Origin: Candidatus Omnitrophota bacterium
GTDB lineage: Bacteria; Omnitrophota; Gorgyraeia; Zapsychrales; JANLHA01
Direction: 5' to 3'
Assembly (NCBI GenBank): GCA_020849375.1
Contig: JADLGJ010000052.1
Span: 1-45,481 of the forward strand
Length of the DNA: 45,481 bases
The first letter of the stretch is position 1; each line of letters opens with the position of its first letter. Below the pieces are notes generated by a model. It was not told where the DNA came from and did not search any database. It saw nothing but the letters and a program-made list of their open reading frames with translations. The translations under genes and the position numbers were made by a program. Positions 17,260-26,203 of this stretch are shown piece after piece.

Positions 17260-18885
17260 ATGTCCATGAATGAAAAGGCCAGTTTGCCGCTTTTGTTACG
17301 CTACCCTTATTTCTTGATCCTTCTTATTAATGTGGCTGTTTACGCGTCTACTCTCGGCAATGCGTTCATGTTGGATGATTATGTCGTTCTTTTTAACGAG
17401 TTAGGGATCTCTAATAAGTCTTTTTTTGCGATCTTTCATGATTATCAGCATATTTTCTCGCGGCCTGTCGGCCATCTTGTGATGTGGCTGTCCTATCCGA
17501 TCTTTAAAACTGACCCGGTTCCCTACCACGTTCTTAATATCCTATTATTTTCAGTTATTTGTTTCCTGTTCTATAAAATTGTCGAAAAGCTTTTTCATAA
17601 CAGGGAATTAGCCGTCCTGACCGCTGTTTTGTATGCGCTTCATCCGGTCAACAGCATGCTCGTCAACTATGTGACGGTGACAGTGATCACGACCTTCGTT
17701 ATTTGCTTGCAGGCGAGTTTTTTGTTCCTTCTCAAGTATCTGGATTCGCAAAAACGATCCCATCTGGCGTGGAGTTTGGGTTTTTTCTTCTTAGGCCTGC
17801 TCTCGCATGAAATGAGTATGGTTTATCCGGCGTATGTGTTTTGTTTGCTTTATTTCTTGCGCGGATTTTCTTGGCGCAAAGCTCTGATCTTTATTTTGCC
17901 GTATCTGGCCATGAGCGCGGTTTATTTATTGTACCGGATGTTCTTTTTCAGTTTAAAAGGGCAAGCCTCGGCGGTATTCGCGGTCCTCCACCTCTTTGAT
18001 GTTTATATTTCTTCGATCATGGCTCTGATTTATTGGTATCTCGGGAAATTGTTTTTCCCGCAGGGAATTGTTTTTTTGTGGTCGGCGGTCATTGAAGAAC
18101 ACTACAATCCGATCGAAGTTTACCGGTTCTTATTGATCGTTTTGGTGATCTTGTATCTGATCTTTGTCCGTTGGAAGAAAGGGCTCAAGGCTTTTGCATT
18201 GAGCGTTTTTGTCATTGGGCTTTTACCGGTCTTTATCTCCAGCTATGCGCATTTCCCTTTCGCTGAACCGATGATCGAGCCCCATTGGTTCTATTTTTCT
18301 TCGATCGGGTTCTTTCTGATCGTGGCGCGGGGATTATTGTGGCTCAAAGACACGATGACCTTTCGGCTCTGGGCCGTTCTCGTCGGTGTTTGGCTGGGAG
18401 CATATATTGTTCTTTTGCAGAATAATAATTCGCATTGGCTCACGCAGGAACGGTATTGTAAATATTGGATCGCAAAGAATCCGGCCAATACCACACCTTT
18501 TTATGGATTGGGGCAGGTTGCTCTAGCGCGTAAAGACACGGTGCAAGCCGTCGCCTATTTAGAAAAGACCCTGAAAATGTCGCGTTATCATAGCGCGTTC
18601 ATTACCGCTGACCTGGGCTATGCTTATGTTCTGAGCGGCGAAACGGACAAAGCGGTCGAGATGTTCAAAGTCGCGCTGGAAACTGACCCGAAATACTCCG
18701 TGACGTTTTACTACATCGCTTTGCTAAAATGGCAGCAAGGCGACAAAAAGGGGGCTGAAAGTTTTCTTTTGAAAGCGCAGGAATTGTATGCTAAAAGCAA
18801 TGTTTATTCTCGGGAGTTAAGCCGTTTAAAGAGTGGCAGGCCTCCTGAGATGATCTATCCTTTACTACATCTAGGCGGTTCTTAA
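17260..18885 (+). CDS. membrane protein with C-terminal TPR repeats, GT-C/TMTC-like
   Basis: YASTLGNAFMLDDYVVLFN N-terminal loop, many TM segments, TPR-like C-terminus (YLEKTLKMSRYHSAFITADLGYAYVLSGETDKAVEMFKVALETDP). Confidence 0.72.
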   Translation: MSMNEKASLPLLLRYPYFLILLINVAVYASTLGNAFMLDDYVVLFNELGISNKSFFAIFHDYQHIFSRPVGHLVMWLSYPIFKTDPVPYHVLNILLFSVICFLFYKIVEKLFHNRELAVLTAVLYALHPVNSMLVNYVTVTVITTFVICLQASFLFLLKYLDSQKRSHLAWSLGFFFLGLLSHEMSMVYPAYVFCLLYFLRGFSWRKALIFILPYLAMSAVYLLYRMFFFSLKGQASAVFAVLHLFDVYISSIMALIYWYLGKLFFPQGIVFLWSAVIEEHYNPIEVYRFLLIVLVILYLIFVRWKKGLKAFALSVFVIGLLPVFISSYAHFPFAEPMIEPHWFYFSSIGFFLIVARGLLWLKDTMTFRLWAVLVGVWLGAYIVLLQNNNSHWLTQERYCKYWIAKNPANTTPFYGLGQVALARKDTVQAVAYLEKTLKMSRYHSAFITADLGYAYVLSGETDKAVEMFKVALETDPKYSVTFYYIALLKWQQGDKKGAESFLLKAQELYAKSNVYSRELSRLKSGRPPEMIYPLLHLGGS

Positions 18886-18897
18886 CGAAAGGTGAAT

Positions 18898-19218
18898 ATG
18901 GTCACATACGAAGATTTCAAAAAGTTGGAACTGATCGTCGCACAGATCAAGGAAGTTAAAGAGCATCCTAATGCCGACCGGTTATATGTCGTCAAGATCG
19001 ATACTGGCAAAGAAGAAAAACAGCTTGTCGCCGGGATCCGTGCAAATTATAAGCCGGAAGAACTCGTCGGCCGCAAAATTATCGTGATCAATAACCTCGA
19101 GCCAGCCGTCATCCGCGGCGAAACGTCCAACGGAATGTTATTGGCCGCGACCGGTGAAAATGGCCCGGTCTTCCTCTCCCCGGAAAAAGATGTCCCGGCC
19201 GGCAGTATTGTGAAATAA
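18898..19218 (+). CDS. tRNA-binding domain protein, MetRS beta subunit-like
   Basis: VAQIKEVKEHPNADRLYVVKIDTG...LVAGIRANYKPEELVGRKIIVINNLEPAVIRGETSNGMLLAA, the MetG C-terminal/CsaA OB fold; ATG at 18898 with GAAAGGTG upstream. Confidence 0.88.
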   Translation: MVTYEDFKKLELIVAQIKEVKEHPNADRLYVVKIDTGKEEKQLVAGIRANYKPEELVGRKIIVINNLEPAVIRGETSNGMLLAATGENGPVFLSPEKDVPAGSIVK

Positions 19219-19221
19219 CTA

Positions 19222-20913
19222 ATGCCCTCTCGTCTAAAACTATTCATTCTCTGGTTATTGGTGGCGGTCGGTTTCGTCCTTTATCGGTCTTTTTCTCCTC
19301 AATTAGTTTGGGATGACACCAACTGGGTTCATGTTAATTCAACTTCTTCAGGATTGAATGCAGGCAATGCATTCAGCAGATACGTGCTGGAACCTTTTGG
19401 TCAATTGAGCAATGCGGGTTATCGGCCGCTCAATTCGATCATCAGGCAGCTTGGGGCCGATTTTTTTGTGGGCTTCCCAGGAATGGGGATGATCTGGTTT
19501 ATATTGATCGGGGTATTACAAGGACTATCGGCCTTGATCATTTATCAGTATTTGCGGCAGTTCTATTCAACGCCGGGTTGTGCCGGTTTTGTATTATTCA
19601 TGTATTTTTCTTCCCCTCCGATCGTATCCTCGCTCTGGATCGTGTTTGCCGGGGTACAAACTTTTGTGATCGCTATCATTTGTTTGGGATTAAATATTTA
19701 TGACAACATTAAAAAGAGAGAAAAAGATCCGATCCCGTTAATAGTTCTTTTAGCGCTGACCATGATCCTTGGTCCTTGGTACAGAGAATTTATCGGGATC
19801 TTGCCGTTACTGATCATTGCTTGTGAGATCCTGGCTCCGAAGAAGTCTATTGCTGTTTTAGTTGTTGCGGTGGCAGGGTTAGGGCACGCGATCTTTCCAA
19901 CGATACTGATGAAGGTCTTTTTTCATTCCCTCCCGGCGAATTCTGTGTTCTCGATGGGGTTGTTAGGACAGATGGTCGGCGGCGGCGGAATACTGTTAGA
20001 TCCTTTTCGTTTTCAATATCAGTTCTGTAATCTTGTCCTTAATTTCTTTAGCATTGTTCCTCCTTTTTTGTGGATATTATCCGCCAGCGCAATTTTTGTC
20101 ACGGTTTTGGCTCACAAATATGATTTTAAGTTTAGAAATCATTTGAAACTCTTATTGATCTGGTTCTTATTATCCTTTCTGCCTTTCATTAAAGTTTATA
20201 CGGAGCAGGTCCATCTCGCGTATTGTTTATTTCCTGCATTGATCATTATGGGTCTTTTGATCGAGAAAGTTTATTTAGAAATTCAGCATTCAAAAAGATC
20301 CCGGAAACCTGTGGCGATCATCTTCTTGGTTATCATTGGCCTCGTTGTGCTCGACGGTATGATGAACATTTATGGGAGCGCGAAGGTGGTCGCCGGGATC
20401 AATAACGGTATGATGAACGTGGCAAGTGAATTAAAAAAGCGAATACCGCCAGGAGCTATCGTTATCGGGAATGCCCTCCATACGGGAGATATTCAGGCGT
20501 ATTCAGGTAATTATTTCACAGCGTATTATTCTCTGCGGGCGGGTGTCCCTTGGTCTCAATACGTTGTTGATGATAAGGATGCGCTTATTCGTTTGGCAAA
20601 TACTGTGGCCCCTCAAGAAATTTATTTTTTAAGTGCGGATTTTAACTTTATGCCTGACAAAATTAATTATCATCGGCATCAATTTGTTTATGATAAAACA
20701 TTCCCGAAAGAGAACTTGGGAAAGATTTATGTGGCAAAAATCCAGTACCCCTATGCCGATCCGTTAAAGTCGTTCGTTGGCCGGTCTTTTATTTCTTTTT
20801 TGGGGCCGCCGGACCTGGAGAATGATTTTTACCGCGGGCCCTGTCCAGATGGCAAGGGGAAATGCCGGGAGGTTTATGTTGAATACCACCTCTATAAATA
20901 TTCACCACTATAA
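19222..20913 (+). CDS. multi-spanning membrane protein, possible GT-C-like
   Basis: Many TM segments, LVWDDTNWVHVNSTSS N-terminal acidic loop similar in style to the neighbouring GT-C-like proteins. Confidence 0.6.
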   Translation: MPSRLKLFILWLLVAVGFVLYRSFSPQLVWDDTNWVHVNSTSSGLNAGNAFSRYVLEPFGQLSNAGYRPLNSIIRQLGADFFVGFPGMGMIWFILIGVLQGLSALIIYQYLRQFYSTPGCAGFVLFMYFSSPPIVSSLWIVFAGVQTFVIAIICLGLNIYDNIKKREKDPIPLIVLLALTMILGPWYREFIGILPLLIIACEILAPKKSIAVLVVAVAGLGHAIFPTILMKVFFHSLPANSVFSMGLLGQMVGGGGILLDPFRFQYQFCNLVLNFFSIVPPFLWILSASAIFVTVLAHKYDFKFRNHLKLLLIWFLLSFLPFIKVYTEQVHLAYCLFPALIIMGLLIEKVYLEIQHSKRSRKPVAIIFLVIIGLVVLDGMMNIYGSAKVVAGINNGMMNVASELKKRIPPGAIVIGNALHTGDIQAYSGNYFTAYYSLRAGVPWSQYVVDDKDALIRLANTVAPQEIYFLSADFNFMPDKINYHRHQFVYDKTFPKENLGKIYVAKIQYPYADPLKSFVGRSFISFLGPPDLENDFYRGPCPDGKGKCREVYVEYHLYKYSPL

Positions 20914-20927
20914 AAACCTGATTTGAT

Positions 20928-21467
20928 ATGATCAAAGATCTTAAACAATTCGTGCCGTCGAGCGTTTGCCTTAAATGCGACGGCTGCTGCCGGTTCAAGG
21001 AATCCGATAGCCGTTGGCGCCCGTATATTGCGGCCAAGGAAATGAAAGAAGCGGCCCATCCGAATTTAACGGATAAGATCTTCGGGAAACATGTCGTAGG
21101 GCCCGACAGTCGTATCAATACGACCCCGTGCGGCTTCGGCGCAGACGCCGAAGGCCATCTTTGTCATTTTCTTAATCCGAAAGACAATACTTGCGGTATT
21201 TATCACGCCCGGCCTTTTGAATGCCAGCTCTATCCGTTCTTGTTGAGCCGCGAAAGCGGCAAGGCCGTCCTTTATGTGCATTTGAACTGTCCGCACGTCC
21301 AGGAACATTGGAACGATCAGGGTTACAAAGAGTATGCACAGTATTTGCAGGAATTCTTTAAGCGTAAAGATGTTGTGAGTTTTCTCAAAGAAAACCCTTC
21401 GCTTTTGGCCGATTATTCTGCGTTTCGTAATGAACTTGACCAAGTCTGCACCCTTTCTCTGGAGTAA
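20928..21467 (+). CDS. YkgJ family cysteine cluster protein
   Basis: CLKCDGCCRF and CHFLNPKDNTCGIYHARPFECQLYPFLL. Confidence 0.87.
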   Translation: MIKDLKQFVPSSVCLKCDGCCRFKESDSRWRPYIAAKEMKEAAHPNLTDKIFGKHVVGPDSRINTTPCGFGADAEGHLCHFLNPKDNTCGIYHARPFECQLYPFLLSRESGKAVLYVHLNCPHVQEHWNDQGYKEYAQYLQEFFKRKDVVSFLKENPSLLADYSAFRNELDQVCTLSLE

Positions 21468-21472
21468 GCGTC

Positions 21473-22372
21473 ATGCCCCCGGATCTTTTGTCGAACCAAC
21501 CGCTCGTTGAAAGTTATTTGAAGAAAATACCGTCACCGCTCGCCGCCTTTTCATTTGCAAATATCTTTATTTGGCAGGATTTTTTCAAATTCGAGTTCGT
21601 GGTGGCTGACGGCCATTTGTGTATTTTTGCTTCCGATGAGGCGGGGACGTTCTTATATTTACCGCCGCTTGCCAAAACGCTCAGCGCTGATGTCGTCGAG
21701 CAATGTTTTAAGCGGATGGACAAGTTGAACAAAAGTAAAGGGGTCACGCGGATCGAAAATGTCCCTGAGGACCAGTTGGCCCATTTACCGTCAACGGCAT
21801 ACAGCGTTCACAAAAAGGGTTATGAATATCTTTATTTCCGCCGGGACTTGGTTGACCTCAAGGGTGATGCGTTCAAATCAAAACGCAATGCCGCAAATCA
21901 TTTTGTTAAGAATTACCAAAGCGAATATTTACCCTTTGAAGCATCAATGTCCGGCGAATGCACCGCTCTTTATGAAAAGTGGGCTGAGGAAAAGATCCTT
22001 GGGGCAAAGGACGAGATCTACCGGATGATGGTCGAGGATAATCGGCTGGTCCACCGCCGTGTTTTTAACTCTTGCCGGGATTTGGGCCTTGTGGGCCGCG
22101 TCGTCCGTGTTGACGGAAAGATCGTTGCTTATACGTTCGGATATTTTCTGAACAAAGACACGTTTTGTGATCTGCTCGAGATAGCGGATCCGCGGTTCAA
22201 GGGCTTGGCGACCTACATTTTTTGGCAATTATGCAACGATCCCGTTTTGCGGGACACAAAATTTATCAATGTCATGGATGATTTTGTACCGGAGAGCGTC
22301 AACCGTACAAAAATGTCCTTCCGTCCGGCGGCGCTGTTGCCGTCGTATACCGTCAGCCCGAAAGTTTTATGA
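21473..22372 (+). CDS. DUF2156/phosphatidylglycerol lysyltransferase C-terminal domain-like (GNAT fold)
   Basis: FANIFIWQDFFKFEF...LKGDAFKSKRNAANHFVKNY; DPRFKGLATYIFWQL; MSFRPAALLPSY. Confidence 0.75.
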   Translation: MPPDLLSNQPLVESYLKKIPSPLAAFSFANIFIWQDFFKFEFVVADGHLCIFASDEAGTFLYLPPLAKTLSADVVEQCFKRMDKLNKSKGVTRIENVPEDQLAHLPSTAYSVHKKGYEYLYFRRDLVDLKGDAFKSKRNAANHFVKNYQSEYLPFEASMSGECTALYEKWAEEKILGAKDEIYRMMVEDNRLVHRRVFNSCRDLGLVGRVVRVDGKIVAYTFGYFLNKDTFCDLLEIADPRFKGLATYIFWQLCNDPVLRDTKFINVMDDFVPESVNRTKMSFRPAALLPSYTVSPKVL

Positions 22373-23733
22373 TCGAATCGCGCGTTTACCCTTTAAATAT
22401 TCAACCTATAGACCTGCTCTATGCTTTGCATCAGCAGGCGGGATTCTTTTTGCTCGAAAGCAGTATGCTTCACCCGGATCGTGGACGATATTCATTCGTA
22501 GGATACAATCCGTTTTTTGTCGCGGAAGGCCATGACCTGGCGGCGTTCGCCTTATTGCAAAAGCGGTATGCTCTTTATCAAAACGAAAAGTCTGACCTGA
22601 CGCCTTTTCCCGCCGGGATCGCGGGGTTCTGGAGTTATGATTTTGGCCTGAAGTTCGAGAATATCAAAAGCCGCCACGGCCAACATGCCGGTGTCCCGGG
22701 ATTTTCATTTGGTTTTTATGACCGCGTGATCACGATCGATCATTTGGAAAAGAAAATCATCGTTACTTCGACGGGCTGGCCGGAAACCAGGAGCATGCCG
22801 CGGCAAAAACGGGCCTTAGCCCGCCTTGATGAGGTCGAAGTCATCTTATCAAGTATTCAACCAGCCGCGTTCGCCCGGGTCGAAAATTTAGCCGGATCCC
22901 TGCCGCGTTTGATGAGCAATTTTACTCAAAGCGGCTATTGCAATGCGGTGCAAAAGGTTCTAGATTATATAAAAAAAGGGGATATTTATCAGGCTAATGT
23001 CGCGCAGGAATTTTCTTACGACTTTGCGCAGTCCGTGGATACGGCGTACCTTTACCGTATTTTGCAGGATCTTTCTCCGTCGTGTTTTGGCGGTTATTTA
23101 AATGGCGGTAAATTCCAGATCTTAAGTTCATCGCCGGAAATGTTCTTGACCTTGTGCGACGGTGTGGCCCGTACACGCCCGATGAAGGGGACGCGGCCGC
23201 GTGGAGCCGATGTTGAACAGGACCGCCGGAATCATGCGGAGCTAGAAAGCGATAGTAAAGAACAGGCCGAACTTTTGATGGTCACCGACCTGGAACGTAA
23301 TGATCTGGGCCGTGTTTGCGATTTTGGTTCGGTGAAGGTCGAGCAGATCCGTGAGATCGAGGAATACCGTACTGTTTATCAAGCGACCGCGACGGTGTCG
23401 GGACGTTTGGCTCCCGGAAAAAATGGTTTTGATATCATTGAGACCTGTTTTCCCAGCGGTTCGATCACGGGTTGCCCCAAGATCCGTTCTATGGAAATTA
23501 TTGACGAGCTTGAGCGTTCCGCCCGCGGGATCTATACCGGGGCTTTAGGTTATATGAGTTTTAATGGGGACATGGCGTTCAATGTCCTGATCCGTACGAT
23601 GTTGGTATCAGGCCGCAAGGTCAGTTTTCACGCCGGGAGCGGGATCGTTGCTGATTCGGACCCGCAAAAGGAATATGAAGAAACTTTAGTCAAAGCGCAC
23701 GCAATGCGTGAAAGTTTGAGGGCAATTTTATGA
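22369..23733 (+). CDS. pabB: aminodeoxychorismate synthase component I
   Basis: DIYQANVAQEF, RPMKGTRPRGAD (Lys as in the PabB PIKGT signature), ERNDLGRVC, FPSGSITGCPKIRSMEIIDELE, GSGIVADSDPQKEYEE. Confidence 0.9.
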   Translation: MIESRVYPLNIQPIDLLYALHQQAGFFLLESSMLHPDRGRYSFVGYNPFFVAEGHDLAAFALLQKRYALYQNEKSDLTPFPAGIAGFWSYDFGLKFENIKSRHGQHAGVPGFSFGFYDRVITIDHLEKKIIVTSTGWPETRSMPRQKRALARLDEVEVILSSIQPAAFARVENLAGSLPRLMSNFTQSGYCNAVQKVLDYIKKGDIYQANVAQEFSYDFAQSVDTAYLYRILQDLSPSCFGGYLNGGKFQILSSSPEMFLTLCDGVARTRPMKGTRPRGADVEQDRRNHAELESDSKEQAELLMVTDLERNDLGRVCDFGSVKVEQIREIEEYRTVYQATATVSGRLAPGKNGFDIIETCFPSGSITGCPKIRSMEIIDELERSARGIYTGALGYMSFNGDMAFNVLIRTMLVSGRKVSFHAGSGIVADSDPQKEYEETLVKAHAMRESLRAIL

Positions 23734-24578
23734 AAAAAGAAGTAACGATTTATATGGATGGTGATGATCAGCAAATTCAAATGGAAGACCTGAGGGCTTT
23801 GTCTCCCGGGTTTATCAAGGGTTTTGGGGTTTTTGAGACGCTCTTGCTCGAGAAAGGGAAGATCCATTTCCTGTCCGAACATTACCGTCGGTTTTCCTAT
23901 GGATGCGACCGTTATATTCTGCCAAAACCGCCGGGATTGGGCGAGTTGAAAAAGATCATGGTCCGTTTGGTCAAAACCAGCGGCTTAGAAAATGCCCGGG
24001 TACGGCTGTCGGCCTGGCGTAAAGGTTATCGTGTGCATTTTGCGGTGGTCATGATCCCCCGAGAAGCTTTTTCTGACAAGGCTTACCGCGAAGGGTTCAG
24101 CGCCTGTATTTATCCTAAATTTTTGGACCGCTCGCCGGAATTGGCCAAGATCAAGAGCCTGGATTATGCTTTTTTTCTCGACGCCTATGAATACGCGCTG
24201 CATAATGACTGCCATGAAGCGGTCCTGTTGAGCAGCAGCGGTGCGATCGTTGAAGGCAGCCGCAGTAATATTTTTTTGGTCAAGAAAAACAAGCTCTTGA
24301 CCCCGGCTTTGTCGACCGGTTGTTTGGCTGGCGTGACCCGTCAGGCTGTCTTGTTGGCCGCGAAAAAGGCTGGCGTCAGGACCGTGGCGGTTGAATTATC
24401 GGTCGCGGACCTGCATCACTGTGAAGAGGCGTTCTTGACCAATGCTTTGGTCGGTATTATGCCGTTGACCTATTTGGGCGACCATAAAATAGGCTCCGGC
24501 CGGCCCGGCCCGCTGACGGCCCGGGTGAGTCAAGCATATAAAAAATTAACCCAAGCCCAAAGTGATTTTCTGGTATAA
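23730..24578 (+). CDS. pabC: 4-amino-4-deoxychorismate lyase / class IV aminotransferase
   Basis: KGFGVFETLLLEKGKIHFLSEHYRRF, EAVLLSSSGAIVEGSRSNIFLVKKNKLLTPALSTGCLAGVTRQ; overlaps pabB by 4 nt. Confidence 0.88.
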   Translation: MKKEVTIYMDGDDQQIQMEDLRALSPGFIKGFGVFETLLLEKGKIHFLSEHYRRFSYGCDRYILPKPPGLGELKKIMVRLVKTSGLENARVRLSAWRKGYRVHFAVVMIPREAFSDKAYREGFSACIYPKFLDRSPELAKIKSLDYAFFLDAYEYALHNDCHEAVLLSSSGAIVEGSRSNIFLVKKNKLLTPALSTGCLAGVTRQAVLLAAKKAGVRTVAVELSVADLHHCEEAFLTNALVGIMPLTYLGDHKIGSGRPGPLTARVSQAYKKLTQAQSDFLV

Positions 24579-24579
24579 T
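24571..24579 (+). promoter_or_regulatory. extended -10 promoter at the end of pabC
   Basis: TGGTATAAT (TGnTATAAT), just upstream of a structured leader. Confidence 0.5.
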
Positions 24580-24620
24580 TAACCTTTAGTTTTTCATTAT
24601 GCCACCTTAACTAAAGGTTA
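24580..24620 (+). repeat. perfect 11-bp inverted repeat in the 5' leader of the coiled-coil gene
   Basis: TAACCTTTAGT (24580-24590) and ACTAAAGGTTA (24610-24620). Confidence 0.85.
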
Positions 24621-24696
24621 TCCTACAGCGAGTGCTAACGAGCTGGGATGCGGCATTAATTTCGTACTGACGACTTGTAAAAGGAGAAGGGTAACC

Positions 24697-25680
24697 ATGA
24701 GATCTTTAAGAGTATTTTTTGTGTTTTTATTCCTGCTGAGCGCCGGTGTCCTTAACGCCTTTGCGCAAGCTGAAGATGAAGCCGCGGAAGCGCCGGCATC
24801 GGTCAACGATGACGATTGGCAAGCGACCATTGACCATGTCACCGGCGAAACGAAATCGCTGTTGACAGAGAACGAAAAGTTAAATGCCGAGTACGAGTTC
24901 TTACAAAAGAAAGCGGCGAGCCTCAAGGCGGAGTTAGAAAGAACGCGCGCCGAAGTCAAGTCTCAACAAAAAGTTAAGAAAGCCCCTCTTCCCGGTGGCG
25001 ATAACGTTTCGCAAACTTCTGCCGAGATGGCGAAGTTGCAAAAAGAAGTTGAAGAGACCGAAGCGGAAAATAAAGCTTTGCAAAAACAACTCGCTGATAT
25101 TCAGGAAAAGAACCGGCTCTGGAAGATCCAAGCCTCGCAATTAGAGAATCAAAAGCGCGACGGTAATCTCGACCTTAATTATCAAAAAGCTCAGGCAGAA
25201 AAAGCCGTTGCCGATCAGGGTGCCAGCAAAGCCCTGCAAATCCAATTGGAAGAGTCTTTGCGGGAAGAAAAGGAATTGACCGCGGCTTTGAACAAGCTTA
25301 CGGCGCAAAAAGGCCAGCTTCCGAAAGAAACGGCCGCGATGAAGAAAAAGAACAGCGAGCTTGAGGCCCGCGTGAAAGATTTGAAAAAGCAAATTGCCGC
25401 CCAGGAAAAGAAGAACGATAAGATGCAGCGGGATTACGCTAAGGCAAATGGCGGGAAACAGGTCGCTTCTCCGGATCTGTTGAGAAAGAAGAAAGAATTG
25501 GAAGCGGAAGTTGCGAAATTGACCGCCCAGCTCGACGGTGTCAATGCAACGGTCACCCAGTCGAAAGATGTCTTGGGCAAGAAGCGCCAATTGATGGATC
25601 AGATCATGTACTTAGATGCTGAGAACCAGGCGCTCCGCTCACAGATCAATGAAATGCTTTCACAACCCCAGCCGAAATAA
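24697..25680 (+). CDS. secreted coiled-coil protein, unknown function
   Basis: Signal peptide MRSLRVFFVFLFLLSAGVLNAFAQA; long heptad-rich Lys/Glu/Gln region. Confidence 0.8.
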   Translation: MRSLRVFFVFLFLLSAGVLNAFAQAEDEAAEAPASVNDDDWQATIDHVTGETKSLLTENEKLNAEYEFLQKKAASLKAELERTRAEVKSQQKVKKAPLPGGDNVSQTSAEMAKLQKEVEETEAENKALQKQLADIQEKNRLWKIQASQLENQKRDGNLDLNYQKAQAEKAVADQGASKALQIQLEESLREEKELTAALNKLTAQKGQLPKETAAMKKKNSELEARVKDLKKQIAAQEKKNDKMQRDYAKANGGKQVASPDLLRKKKELEAEVAKLTAQLDGVNATVTQSKDVLGKKRQLMDQIMYLDAENQALRSQINEMLSQPQPK

Positions 25681-25713
25681 CCTTTATTTTATTAACAGAG
25701 GACGGGAGACAGT

Positions 25714-26202
25714 ATGGACGATATTTTAGAGATTTTAGCTAATGACGCGCGTGTGACGCCGGAGGAGATCGCCAAGATGACCCGCAAAAAAGCGGGTGAG
25801 ATTAAAAAAACGATCAAAGAGTACGAAGAGAACGGCACGATCGTCAAATATAAAACAATCATCGACCTCGACAAGGTGCGCGGTGAAAATTCGTCCTTTG
25901 TCCGCGCTCTGATCGAAGTCAGTATCACACCGCAAAAAGATGTCGGTTTCGATAATGTCGCCGAACGTATTTATAGCTTCCCGGAAGTGACGAGCTGTTA
26001 CTTAGTCTCGGGTGCCTATGACCTGCTGGTGACGGTCGAAGGGAAAAATATCCATACGGTTTCCAATTTCGTCGCCTCTAAATTGTCGTCTATGGAGGGG
26101 GTGCGCCGCACGTCAACGCATTTTCTCCTCAAGAAATACAAAGAAGACGGCCAAATCTTAAAGAAAGTGAGCCATGGCAAGCGGCTTGCCATTTCGATCT
26201 AA
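25714..26202 (+). CDS. Lrp/AsnC family transcriptional regulator
   Basis: N-terminal wHTH and RAM-like domain (ALIEVSITPQKD...FPEVTSCYLVSGAYDLLVTVEGKNIHTVSNFV). Confidence 0.9.
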   Translation: MDDILEILANDARVTPEEIAKMTRKKAGEIKKTIKEYEENGTIVKYKTIIDLDKVRGENSSFVRALIEVSITPQKDVGFDNVAERIYSFPEVTSCYLVSGAYDLLVTVEGKNIHTVSNFVASKLSSMEGVRRTSTHFLLKKYKEDGQILKKVSHGKRLAISI

Positions 26203-26203
26203 T

